In this document: piece by piece, positions 20,971-30,100 of the stretch
Numbering within the stretch: position 1 is the stretch's first letter
How the letters are laid out: each line of letters opens with the position of its first letter
DNA from: Aureibacillus halotolerans
GTDB lineage: Bacteria; Bacillota; Bacilli; Bacillales; DSM-28697
Direction: 5' to 3'
NCBI RefSeq assembly: GCF_004363045.1
Contig: NZ_SNYJ01000025.1
Coordinates: 1 to 55,479, forward strand
Length of the DNA stretch: 55,479 nucleotides
Program-made: the position numbers and the translations under genes
The notes under the pieces: model-generated
Database searches by the model: none
What the model saw: the letters and a program-made list of their open reading frames with translations, nothing else
Told to the model about the DNA's origin: nothing

Positions 20971-21089
20971 GATAAGCGTTTTCATTCAACCTGATTCCTA
21001 GTGGTGACAAACTTTTTCTACGCTCAGAAATAAACACCCGCATCTGCGAGTGTTTATTTCTTTATACTATATTAATAAGCAGCAAGTTG

Positions 21090-21563
21090 TTACCCTCTTT
21101 TTGCGCCTCTGCCACCGCGCTTAGATTCGTTGTTTCGTTTAAGGGATGATAGACGGTCTTCACTGTCCTTTAAGAAACGGCTCATCTTGGATTCAAAATT
21201 ATCGGGTGGTGCAGGTGCGCCACGTCGACCGCCGCCACCACGTGGACCACCGCCGCCTCTAGGTCCGCCACCGCCACTACTGCTTCTCGGACGGAACGGA
21301 GGACGATCACTTTTTTCCCGTTCTTCGTTCTCTTTTGCCTTCTTAATGGAGAGACCAATTTTGCCGTCCTTCTCCACGTTCAAGACCTTCACTTCTACTT
21401 TATCGCCGACCTTGAGTACATCTTTAATATCTTTTACATATGTGTCAGCAACTTCGCTGATATGCACAAGACCAGTGGTACCTCCAGGCAACTCAACGAA
21501 AGCACCAAAGTGGGTAATCCCTGTAACTGTTCCTTGCAACTTGCTGCCTACTTCGATTGACAT
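21090..21563 (-). CDS. yabR: S1-domain RNA-binding protein YabR with Gly/Arg-rich insert
   Basis: General S1-type RNA-binding protein, possibly ribosome associated. About 157 aa from ATG 21563, which has GGAGGAGC 9 nt upstream; an in-frame ORF extends 26 codons further but without a start site. The S1 domain covers residues 1-75 (GSKLQGTVTGITHFGAFVEL). Residues about 90-120 are a Gly-rich stretch with repeated GGGGPRGGGG units. The conserved tail FLKDSEDRLSSLKRN and RGGRGAKRG follows. The Gly-rich insert is not in the B. subtilis protein (about 128 aa) as I remember it. Confidence 0.9.
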   Translation of the reverse strand: MSIEVGSKLQGTVTGITHFGAFVELPGGTTGLVHISEVADTYVKDIKDVLKVGDKVEVKVLNVEKDGKIGLSIKKAKENEEREKSDRPPFRPRSSSGGGGPRGGGGPRGGGGRRGAPAPPDNFESKMSRFLKDSEDRLSSLKRNNESKRGGRGAKRG

Positions 21564-21637
21564 AAAAAAAATGCTCCTCCTTAAACGCAGATAAGAAATG
21601 AAATGTGTCTTTATTATACTAATCGCTTTTAGAGGTG

Positions 21638-22027
21638 TCAATAAGAGGGATTTTCAGATGAGCGTTTAAAAATAATTTCGTCGTCCTTGGAATAGAAATA
21701 ATCACGACGCGCAACATCTAATACGTAGTCCTCATTTTGCAGGTTCATTACTTCCTCAGAAAGCGTTTGTTTTTGAGTCTCTAATTGGTCGGTCTGTGCC
21801 TGTAATTCTTCAATATATGCGCTTTTCTCGGAAACGTTCCCTGCTTGATGGAACAATGCGTTCACCATAAACAAGAGCAGGCCTGCAGCCAGTACACTAA
21901 ACACAACAAGGCGTCTCATTAACCCTTTTCGTCTCTTTACTAGACGTTGTTGCTTCTGTTTTTCTTGGTGTACATAGGCGGATTCTAAGTGGGTTATTTT
22001 CGGCTTTTTTAGTGCACTCACTTGCAT
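21638..22027 (-). CDS. divIC: cell division protein DivIC (FtsB-like)
   Basis: Septum component forming a complex with FtsL and DivIB. 129 aa: basic cytoplasmic N-terminus with QKQQRLVKRRKGLMRRL, one transmembrane helix at about residues 43-62, then an extracytoplasmic coiled coil (residues about 70-105, LQAQTDQLETQKQTLSEE) and a short tail (YVLDVARRDYFYSKDDEIIF). In the usual place between yabQ and yabR. Confidence 0.93.
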   Translation of the reverse strand: MQVSALKKPKITHLESAYVHQEKQKQQRLVKRRKGLMRRLVVFSVLAAGLLLFMVNALFHQAGNVSEKSAYIEELQAQTDQLETQKQTLSEEVMNLQNEDYVLDVARRDYFYSKDDEIIFKRSSENPSY

Positions 22028-22032
22028 TCCTC

Positions 22033-22626
22033 CTACTTTCGAAGTTTTTTAACTAGTTGTGTGATTGTATTCTTGAAGGACATGCATTTTCCTGCCACGA
22101 CAACAAAATGCTGTCTAGTTTTTATCGGCAACAATCGCCATATCAACAGTAAACCCCAGCGAATCGGGAGAAAAAAAACGATTCTCAGGAGATGGTAGAG
22201 AATTTTGCCAATGCCTCCGACAATAAATGCAATGATTGCCCAGATCACACTTGCGACCCAAACAATGGGTCGGATGATTAGGAGCAAACAGGCTTGTCTC
22301 AAAATACGAACTAAAGTAAGTATACATGAAAGCAAGGCATTAAGCATGGTTAAATATGCTCTTTTTAACAGGGTTTGATACATCGATACGCCAAGCAGCA
22401 TAGCCAGCAAAAGATAAAACCTTAGTTCCCCATAATTAACATGCCAAAGCAAAAAGAAAACAAGGACCCCTTGCAGGACCCAGAAGATAATATCGTGTAG
22501 CCCCTTCATCCACATATTGCGAATATAATGACGCCAAATACGCTTGTAGGTATCAACGGAAAGCCCTACCCAAATGCCTGCAGCGACCATAGCCAATAAG
22601 GAGGCCATTTGAAGTGTAATGGTCAT
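22033..22626 (-). CDS. yabQ: sporulation membrane protein YabQ
   Basis: Needed for spore cortex formation in B. subtilis, where it localises to the membranes around the forespore. 197 aa, strongly hydrophobic with about five membrane segments (residues 4-20, 45-62, 69-85, 92-112 and 115-150) and a basic C-terminus. It overlaps the end of yabP by 4 nt, so both are co-translated and are probably controlled together. Confidence 0.88.
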   Translation of the reverse strand: MTITLQMASLLAMVAAGIWVGLSVDTYKRIWRHYIRNMWMKGLHDIIFWVLQGVLVFFLLWHVNYGELRFYLLLAMLLGVSMYQTLLKRAYLTMLNALLSCILTLVRILRQACLLLIIRPIVWVASVIWAIIAFIVGGIGKILYHLLRIVFFLPIRWGLLLIWRLLPIKTRQHFVVVAGKCMSFKNTITQLVKKLRK

Positions 22627-22925
22627 TTGAATAGTTTTCCAAACAATCCTTTGGCTTTTTCTGACTGCTGCTCGTCCAAGTAGACTAAGTCGTAAATCTT
22701 TCCGCGGATCGATACATTTCCTTGCTCAACGTCGAGGTTTTTCATTTGCAGGTTTTGTCCTCGAATCGCTAAATACCCCATTGTCGTCACTAAGAGAAAT
22801 TCTTCATTGTCAAAGCTATCCACTTGTTTCACACCGGTAATCTCTAAGTATTTTCTGTTTTTCATAATGATATTATGGTCCGGTGTGTCCCTATGCGCTG
22901 TGCCCATTTGTTGAGATTGACTCAT
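22623..22925 (-). CDS. yabP: spore cortex/coat assembly protein YabP
   Basis: Small sporulation protein of about 100 aa with the YabP/YqfC beta-rich domain (LEITGVKQVDSFDNEEFLL, GYLAIRGQNL, NLDVEQGNVSIRG). I use ATG 22925, since GAGAGGG lies 8 nt upstream; a longer in-frame start at 22946 has no ribosome binding site. That same GAGAGGG forms the 3' arm of a perfect inverted repeat (22934-22972), suggesting control of translation. It follows the growth gene rqcP and precedes yabQ. Confidence 0.9.
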   Translation of the reverse strand: MSQSQQMGTAHRDTPDHNIIMKNRKYLEITGVKQVDSFDNEEFLLVTTMGYLAIRGQNLQMKNLDVEQGNVSIRGKIYDLVYLDEQQSEKAKGLFGKLFK

Positions 22926-22933
22926 GTCTTCAT

Positions 22934-22972
22934 CCCTCTCTTTCATTCTTACGTTATTCCGAAAAGAGAGGG
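22934..22972 (-). promoter_or_regulatory. hairpin covering the yabP ribosome binding site
   Basis: On the mRNA CCCTCTCTTT (22972-22963) pairs perfectly with AAAGAGAGGG (22943-22934) around a 19-nt loop. The second arm is the Shine-Dalgarno of yabP. No U-tract follows, so a terminator is unlikely. Confidence 0.65.
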
Positions 22973-22983
22973 TTTAGAACAAG

Positions 22984-23241
22984 CTACTCTTCTTGCTTTT
23001 CTTCAAGGATGGTGTACATTTGTCCCGCTTCTTCCTTCCTTGATGTTTCAGTAAGCTTATCAATTCGCGCGACTACCGTCCGATTGCCATACCGAATGGA
23101 CATGGTGTCGCCTTCCTTCAAAGTACTGCTAGCCTTTGCCGTTTGACCGTTGATGGCGATCCGCCCTTGATCCGCTACTTCTTTCGCCAATGTCCGGCGT
23201 TTGATCAACCGCGAAACCTTTAAAAATTTATCTAATCTCAT
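22984..23241 (-). CDS. rqcP: ribosome quality control factor RqcP (YabO)
   Basis: Hsp15-like S4-domain protein that works with RqcH in C-terminal alanine tailing of stalled nascent chains. About 85 aa from ATG 23241, following GGAGG. The S4 RNA-binding domain is at the N-terminus (MRLDKFLKVSRLIKRRTLAK, then GRIAINGQTAKASSTLKEGD). It overlaps the end of mazG by 4 nt (ATGA). The longer in-frame start adds only MGRGKKRGGKQ and overlaps mazG. Confidence 0.93.
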   Translation of the reverse strand: MRLDKFLKVSRLIKRRTLAKEVADQGRIAINGQTAKASSTLKEGDTMSIRYGNRTVVARIDKLTETSRKEEAGQMYTILEEKQEE

Positions 23242-24707
23242 TTGTTTTCCTCCTCTTTTTTTGCCTCTTCCCAATACACATCAAGCTCATCAAGCGTGTG
23301 CTCCTCAAAGGGCTTTGTCGCTCCTTCTACTTTCTGTTCAATGTAACGGAAGCGTCGGTTAAATTTTTGTACCGTCTTCATCAGCGCAGCTTCAGGTTGA
23401 ATATTGTAATGACGGGCAATGTTAATAAAGGCAAATACCGTGTCGCCCCATTCCTCTTCTCGCCTAGACGGTTCGACGCCAGCAAACTCTTCCTCAAGCT
23501 CATGGATTTCTTCCTTCACTTTTTTCCATACATCTGCAGCATCGTCCCAATCAAAGCCTGATTTCGCCGCTTTTTTCTGTATCTCATAGGCTTGGAGAAG
23601 AGTCGAGGCTGCGGCAGGGATGCCATCCAAGCGAGACGTTTTGTGTTCTAATTCGCCCTTTTCTTCCTGTTTAATGCGCATCCAGTTTGAGTGAATTTCC
23701 TCTTCGGTAAGGTTTTGCTCGTTTCCAAACACATGGGGATGACGGCGTATCATTTTCGTCGCCAAGGCAGCAACAACATCTTCTAGAGAGAAACGCCCTT
23801 CGTCCTCTCCAATTTGGGCATGGAGCAGCACTTGCAAGAGGATATCTCCAAGCTCGTCCGCTAAATGCTCATCGTCCTCGTCATCAATCGCGTCCCAAAC
23901 CTCATACGTCTCTTCCAGCAAAAACGGCTTCAGGGAGGCATGGGTCTGTTTCTTATCCCATGGACAGCCATCCGGGCCCCTTAGCGTCGCAATGATCTCA
24001 CGCAAAGAAGCGAAATCACGAGACCGCTGCGTGCGTTCATTTAATGGTGGCAGATACAACGTTGTGACATCGGTGAAGCGGTCTTCATGGTCAAGCTCAT
24101 GAAGCGGCACCCATGCTTTTACTTCTTCTGTAGATCCTGCAGCCGTGACCACACACACCTCTGCCTCTGGCGGCCATTTCTCTAGGAGCTGAAGCTTGAC
24201 GTCTGAAGCCATAAACCGATTGAAGACTTGCATAATAAAGAGGTGGGTTTGAACATCGAGACTTTTCCAATCAAAGGACATACCATCCACTAACTGAAAG
24301 CCATCAATTGGATCGATCGCAAGCGTTGCAAACATACTATCGAGAAAGCTCTGACCACCAATGACTTCAATTTGCACATTGTGAAGTGGTCCTTGCTCGA
24401 GCAGTTGCTTCACACTCGCTTCTGCCACTAGTGGGTGGCCGGGCACAGCATAAACAATGTCATGCTTTTCTTTCACTTCGCTCAATAAACGTGCCGTAAT
24501 TGCTTCATACACCTCTTCGAATTGATCCGCGCTTTCGTAAATCTCATCAAACGAATAGACAGTGTCTCGCTTCTCAGCAATCATCGTTGCCGATGGGTGC
24601 TGAAGCGTACGCATGTAGAGAGCTGGTGCATTCAGTAGTGTTTCATAGACGCCAATGGTCATTTGGGACGGATCATGCGCCCCTAACCCAGCGATTCGAA
24701 TTTTCAT
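23238..24707 (-). CDS. mazG: tetrapyrrole-methylase-like/MazG nucleotide pyrophosphohydrolase fusion (YabN)
   Basis: House-cleaning NTP pyrophosphohydrolase. About 489 aa in two parts: residues 1-220 form a methylase-like fold (RIAGLGAHDPSQMTIG, YAVPGHPLVAEAS, VEVIGGQSFLDSMF-type segment), and residues about 235-489 hold a double MazG domain (LRGPDGCPWDKKQTH, LKPFLLEETYEVWDAI, ELGDILLQVLLHAQIG and EEWGDTVFAFINIAR). I start at ATG 24707; AAGGAG is 11 nt upstream and an in-frame GTG at 24719 overlaps it. yabM precedes it by 15 nt. Confidence 0.93.
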   Translation of the reverse strand: MKIRIAGLGAHDPSQMTIGVYETLLNAPALYMRTLQHPSATMIAEKRDTVYSFDEIYESADQFEEVYEAITARLLSEVKEKHDIVYAVPGHPLVAEASVKQLLEQGPLHNVQIEVIGGQSFLDSMFATLAIDPIDGFQLVDGMSFDWKSLDVQTHLFIMQVFNRFMASDVKLQLLEKWPPEAEVCVVTAAGSTEEVKAWVPLHELDHEDRFTDVTTLYLPPLNERTQRSRDFASLREIIATLRGPDGCPWDKKQTHASLKPFLLEETYEVWDAIDDEDDEHLADELGDILLQVLLHAQIGEDEGRFSLEDVVAALATKMIRRHPHVFGNEQNLTEEEIHSNWMRIKQEEKGELEHKTSRLDGIPAAASTLLQAYEIQKKAAKSGFDWDDAADVWKKVKEEIHELEEEFAGVEPSRREEEWGDTVFAFINIARHYNIQPEAALMKTVQKFNRRFRYIEQKVEGATKPFEEHTLDELDVYWEEAKKEEENK

Positions 24708-24722
24708 TACGATGGTCACTCC

Positions 24723-26240
24723 TTATTTAAACAAACGAAATCCCTTTCGTTCGTCAGCATGTAGCAAGATAAAATACGTGCAGATGGCATATGTAAGTGC
24801 GCCAATAAAAACCCCACCAAACGCAACGAAGGCTGCACTGGCCCGATCATGCCAAGGGGACATCACACGTTCCCACACAGCAAGCGTTGCACACATCGCC
24901 GTTAAGCCTATGAGCACCCGGAAAAAGCGGAAAGATTGCCATTGTATCCATTGCCTCTTCCTTAAATAAACAAGCAGTATCACTGCCACGACACCGATAC
25001 CAATCAATGTCGCAACGGATGCACCAAGGATCCCAATGCTTGGCACAAAAACGACATTGCCTATCGTTTTCACTAGCAACCCCGCGCCGACAATGGCTAC
25101 AGCAATAGATCCTTTGCCAATTCCCTGCAAGAGGCTAACGGCAACAATAACGACAAGAAAAAATCCTGTTGAAACACAAAACACGGCAAGTGCCACTGAG
25201 CCATCATTGCTTCCGAAGAGCATGACGTTAATCGGCTCGATTAACCAGAAGAGCCCAGCCGCTGCAGCAGACCCAATCCAAAATACCCACTGGATAGCCT
25301 TTGTGGCCAACGTACGAAGCTCTATCCGCTTGTTGGTTGTTAAGAGCTCACCTACCTTTGTTATGAGAGCAACAGATAAAGCGACTCCTACTGTTGTACA
25401 TAGTTGCAACAACGGCTGCCCACGGTCAAAGTAAGCTTTTTCCTGCTGAGCCTGAATAGGTTCTCCAAAAACCTCAAGCAATGACGGATAAAGTGTGAGG
25501 GCATCCACTGCCTGAAAAGCAATCGGAAGCATGCTGTTCAAACAGATAACAAGACCTGTACCAAATAAAGCAACGGCCGCTTTTTTGTAAGAAGATTGAC
25601 GCGCAACGAGCCCACCATACGCGCCTCTATCGACTTGACCGTTGTTTATCTTTACAACAACTAGTGCAACCAACATCCCAATCAGCGAAGCGACAACTGC
25701 CCAATACCCTGCTTCATACACATCAATTGATGCAAACCAAAGGAGCGCAAGCAAAATTCCGCCGACACGAATGGCTTGTTCAATCATCTGTGATAAAGAC
25801 AAGCGAACGGCTTCTTCTCTATAAACGAGCAACCCTCGATACATAGACAAAAATGGCACAAAAACAAAGACGAACGCACTTGCTTGAAACAGTGGAACGA
25901 GCTGACTATCTTTTAGCCATTCCCCCAATGGAGCAGCCAGTAACCAAGCAAGCACTGCTGTAAGCCAACTGCCAGCAAAAAGCAGCTGCCGAGCCGCTAA
26001 AAACAGCTCTGATCGTTGCATCGTAGTGGTCTCTTTGGCAAGCATTTGAGCCATAATCACCGGAAATCCATATGTACTGATTGTAACAGCCACTCCTAGA
26101 ATCGGGTAAACCTGTTGATATACATAATAGCCAACATCACCAGCTATATTTTGATAGGCGACGCGGTAGAGCGCAGCCATCACTTTGACCACAAGTCCTG
26201 CGACGACAAGCCATATTGTGCCTTTGAACAACTTAGACAA
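24723..26240 (-). CDS. yabM: MOP-superfamily polysaccharide/lipid flippase YabM
   Basis: SpoVB-like multidrug/oligosaccharidyl-lipid/polysaccharide family membrane protein. 505 aa with about 14 hydrophobic segments. The N-terminus (LFKGTIWLVVAGLVVKVMAA and YVYQQVYPILGVAVTISTYG) is typical of the SpoVB/MurJ-related family. Substrate is unknown; relatives move cell-wall lipid intermediates. It lies between spoVT and mazG, as in B. subtilis. Confidence 0.9.
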   Translation of the reverse strand: MSKLFKGTIWLVVAGLVVKVMAALYRVAYQNIAGDVGYYVYQQVYPILGVAVTISTYGFPVIMAQMLAKETTTMQRSELFLAARQLLFAGSWLTAVLAWLLAAPLGEWLKDSQLVPLFQASAFVFVFVPFLSMYRGLLVYREEAVRLSLSQMIEQAIRVGGILLALLWFASIDVYEAGYWAVVASLIGMLVALVVVKINNGQVDRGAYGGLVARQSSYKKAAVALFGTGLVICLNSMLPIAFQAVDALTLYPSLLEVFGEPIQAQQEKAYFDRGQPLLQLCTTVGVALSVALITKVGELLTTNKRIELRTLATKAIQWVFWIGSAAAAGLFWLIEPINVMLFGSNDGSVALAVFCVSTGFFLVVIVAVSLLQGIGKGSIAVAIVGAGLLVKTIGNVVFVPSIGILGASVATLIGIGVVAVILLVYLRKRQWIQWQSFRFFRVLIGLTAMCATLAVWERVMSPWHDRASAAFVAFGGVFIGALTYAICTYFILLHADERKGFRLFK

Positions 26241-26278
26241 CGACGTTCCTCCAAAAAAACAGCATCCAATCTATGTGT

Positions 26279-26287
26279 AGTATACCA
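26279..26287 (-). promoter_or_regulatory. extended -10 promoter element before yabM
   Basis: TGGTATACT on the minus strand is an extended -10 element about 40 bp before yabM; no good -35 is visible at normal spacing. Confidence 0.35.
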
Positions 26288-26360
26288 AACAACGGTCCTG
26301 CGGATGACATCAAGTGTAGACCCCAGATCCAACAGGCGGTTTCTGAACGAAATAGAAAAA

Positions 26361-26413
26361 CTGCACATCCACGCGAGACTGGTGAACCACCAATATCCCA
26401 CGTGCATGTGCAG
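26361..26413 (-). terminator. spoVT terminator
   Basis: CTGCACAT pairs with ATGTGCAG, and further imperfect pairing (CACG/CGTG) fills the stem; TTTTTCTATTT follows on the minus strand. It lies just after the spoVT stop. Confidence 0.8.
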
Positions 26414-26427
26414 CTTTAAAGGTCTTT

Positions 26428-26961
26428 CTATTCCATTTGACGAGCGAGGAAACTTGCTGCCGTTTCAGCAATTTTTTCTTCCGTATGGCCGATCGTCTCA
26501 TCTTCTTTCGATAAAATCATCACAGCACCAATCGGGTCTCCGTTCGCAATGATAGGGCTGATAATGTACGAGGCAAGCTCTTCATCAATGCCATCGATAA
26601 TTTGTATCGACCCTTTTTGTCCACGGACAGAGCTACGCCCATCCATCGATTTTTCCACTTCACTGCCAACATTTTTATTCAGATAATCCTTTTTTGACCC
26701 ACTGGATACCGCAATAAAAGTGTCACGATCTGCAATGATGACGATATGGCCTGTGCTGTCGTGGATCGCGTCTGCGTATTCCTTTGCAAAATCACCAAGC
26801 TCTGAGATTGGAGAATATTTCTTTAAAATGACTTCCCCGTCTCTGTCTACAAAAATTTCGAGAGGATCTCCTTCACGAATTCGCAGAGTTCTACGAATTT
26901 CCTTCGGGATGACCACTCGGCCAAGATCATCAATTCGTCGGACAATTCCAGTCGCTTTCAT
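26428..26961 (-). CDS. spoVT: stage V sporulation protein T, forespore transcription regulator
   Basis: Modulates sigma-G-dependent genes in the forespore. 177 aa, usual length. The N-terminal AbrB-type swapped-hairpin DNA-binding domain (residues 1-50, KATGIVRRIDDLGRVVIPKE) is closely related to AbrB in this window; the C-terminal GAF domain occupies about residues 55-177 (HIVIIADRDTFIAVSSG, SYIISPIIANGDPIGAVMIL). It lies between mfd and yabM with its own terminator. Confidence 0.97.
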   Translation of the reverse strand: MKATGIVRRIDDLGRVVIPKEIRRTLRIREGDPLEIFVDRDGEVILKKYSPISELGDFAKEYADAIHDSTGHIVIIADRDTFIAVSSGSKKDYLNKNVGSEVEKSMDGRSSVRGQKGSIQIIDGIDEELASYIISPIIANGDPIGAVMILSKEDETIGHTEEKIAETAASFLARQME

Positions 26962-27149
26962 AGATCATTGCCTCTCTTTCAAGAAGATGGTTATGTTAGG
27001 TGCTTAGCTCTTCACTTGTGCCACTCACCACTATCTTGACCTTATTATCCAACACTGCCAGCGTTCTATACATCATTCTGTAAAAAATCCATTTTTCACG
27101 ATGATTTCCTGTTCGGCATTGCGCGGTATGCAGGTGGTTCTCGTTATGT

Positions 27150-30100
27150 TTACTGAACAACTTCTTCTCTACGCACCTCGGACAGATGAGCAATGAGACG
27201 CTCAAGCAGATCAAAAGCAGAGGAAGCTGTCACATTAGATGGATCGACGATCAACTTGATTTTTTGTCCCTCTGTGCCTACACGTGCAGCTCGACCAAAA
27301 CTGCTTACAAAATCAAACAGCTTGCTTGCATTCGTCCCTTGCGTGCCCTCCGTCGTAAGCAAGGCAATGAGCTGTCCGTTCTCTTCTGCAATTTTTTCCA
27401 CTTGCTGCTGACTCGCGAGTAAACGCAGTCGTGTAACAGTGAACAAGTCGGTGACTTCTTTAGGGAACTCACCAAAGCGATCAATCATCTCATCTTGCAA
27501 GTCACGAATTTCTTCCAGAGAAGACACACCTTTAAATCGTTTGTACATATCAATCTTTTGACGTTCGTCAGCAATATAAGCTGCTGGAATATAGGCATCT
27601 ATATCGAGCTGCACTTCTGCTTCGACTTCCTTTTCAACAGGCTGCGCTTGATGCTTCCGCTCTTCAATGGCGTCCTGAAGCATCTGAGAATAAAGGTCGA
27701 AGCCAACAGAATCAATAAATCCATGCTGCTCAGCACCGAGCAAATTGCCCGCGCCTCGTATCGACAAATCACGCATAGCGATCTTAAAACCTGATCCAAG
27801 CTCGGTGAATTCTTTAATCGCATGAAGTCTCTTCTCAGCAACTTCAGAAAGAATTTTATCTTGATGATACGTAAAGTACGCATACGCCACCCGATTGGAA
27901 CGTCCGACCCGTCCACGAAGTTGATACAGCTGGGAAAGACCCATTTTGTCCCCGTTGTACACGATCAATGTATTCACATTTGGAATATCGACTCCCGTCT
28001 CAATAATCGTCGTTGACACGAGAACATCGTATTCGCCCTCAAGAAAATCAAACATCGTGGTCTCGAGCTGGCTTTCGGTCAATTTTCCATGGGCATGAGC
28101 GACGCGTGCCTCAGGAACAAGCATCGAGATCTCCTCAGCTTTCCGTTCGATGTCCTCCACACGGTTGTAGAGGAAATACACCTGCCCGCCCCTTGCCAAC
28201 TCCCTTTCAATGGATTCCTTGACGAACACTGTATTGTACTCCAATACATAGGTTTGCACAGGAAACCTGTTTTCAGGTGGGGTTTCAATGACAGACAAGT
28301 CACGAACACCTAGCATAGACATATGCAACGTTCTTGGAATTGGCGTTGCTGTCAAGGTCAAGACATCCACATTTGCTTTTAGTTTTTTGATCTTTTCCTT
28401 GTGAGTAACGCCGAAACGCTGCTCCTCATCGACGATAAGCAAGCCCAAGTCATGGTAGATCACGTCTTTTGAAAGCAAACGGTGCGTTCCAATCACTAAA
28501 TCAATACTGCCTTGTTTCAACCCTTTAATTGTCTCATTCTGCTGCTTTTTCGTACGGAACCGACTGAGCAAGCCAATATTGATTGGATAGTCCTGAAAAC
28601 GCTCCTTGATCGTCTCATAGTGCTGCTGTGCTAGAATCGTTGTTGGAACGAGAATGGCAACCTGCTTCTCACTCATAATAGCTTTAAATGCAGCCCGAAT
28701 CGCTACTTCCGTTTTGCCATATCCAACATCACCACAAAGCAGTCTGTCCATTGGTCGCTCTTTTTCCATGTCTATCTTAATCTCTTCAATCGCACGTAGC
28801 TGATCTTCTGTTTCCTGATAGAGAAATTTTGCCTCAAACGACTGTTGCTCTTCTCCATCAATGGGAAACGCAAAACCTTTGCTTGCTTCCCTCGCTGCAT
28901 AAATCTTAATGAGATCATCAGCGATGTCCTGCACAGACGAACGTACGCGCGTTTTTACTTTCTTCCAATCGTTTCCTCCGAGCTTATATACCTTTGGCTC
29001 TTTGCCTTCTGAGCCGACAAATTTCTGTACTTGATCAATTTGGTCAACAGGCACGTAAAGCTTGTCATCGCCAGAGTATCGTAATAGCAAATAATCTTTA
29101 TGATTGCCCTTCATTTCAAGTGTTTCAATCCCGAGATATTTTCCGATCCCGTGATTCACGTGGACAACGTAATCGCCCACCTTTAGTTCTTGATAACTTT
29201 TGATACGTTCAGCGTTTGAAATTTTTTGCGGTCGCTTCATTTTTTTCGTTTGCTTTTTAAACAGCTCTTTTTCAGTGAGTACGGCTATTTTATTCGTACT
29301 GAGCTCGAACCCTGCGTTTAGATCACCTTTTACCACCTGGCATTGACCGGACAGCAAGGCGTCAATGTCACTGCGAGCAGACACATCAATTTGATAATCT
29401 TCCATAATTCGTTGCAAACGTTCTATGCGCTCATCATCAGCACCTAGGAAAACAACGGCATAGCCATTTTCCTTCCACCGATCCGTTTCTGTTTTTAATA
29501 AATTCATTTGCCCATGAAAATCCTGCATCGGCTTTGATAGCATGTTCACGACGTTTTGGGGATTGGTATGAGGAACATGCCGCAAAAACATCGAATAATA
29601 AATACATGGTGTGGTCGAAGATGATAGAAGATCTTGAAAGGTATGTGAAAAGGATAATTCCGAAACAGCTTTTCCTTGCTGCAGAAGGGATGTGTGCCAT
29701 TCCCCTTCCTCTTGCTCTAAATTAGAGGACACTTCTTGAATTCGACCGATTTCGTCCATAAAAAGAACATGAGAATCGGACAAATAGTCAAAAAAGCTAT
29801 GGGACGCAGGGTAAAGAAGAGACATGTATTTATACAGCTCAGGGAAGCGTGTTTTTTGTTTTAATAAATCAATATCGCGTCTTGTGTTTTCAGAAATATC
29901 TTTTTTTAATTCTTGGTTCTTCATTTTTCCCAAGGACGTGGTAAGTAGCTGTTCTAGACGTTGTGCTCCTAAGGCGTAATGCTCTTCCTGCAAGAGGATT
30001 TCTGTCGCCGGGCCAATCGAAAGCGATTCCACTTGCTCTTTAGAGCGCTGATCCTCCGCTTGGAAATAACGAATGGAATCTATTTCTGTATCAAAAAGCT

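Noticed and set aside
20679-20971. Overlapping short reading frames in the repeat region
   Set aside because: They are translations of the dispersed non-coding repeat; frames differ between copies A and B.
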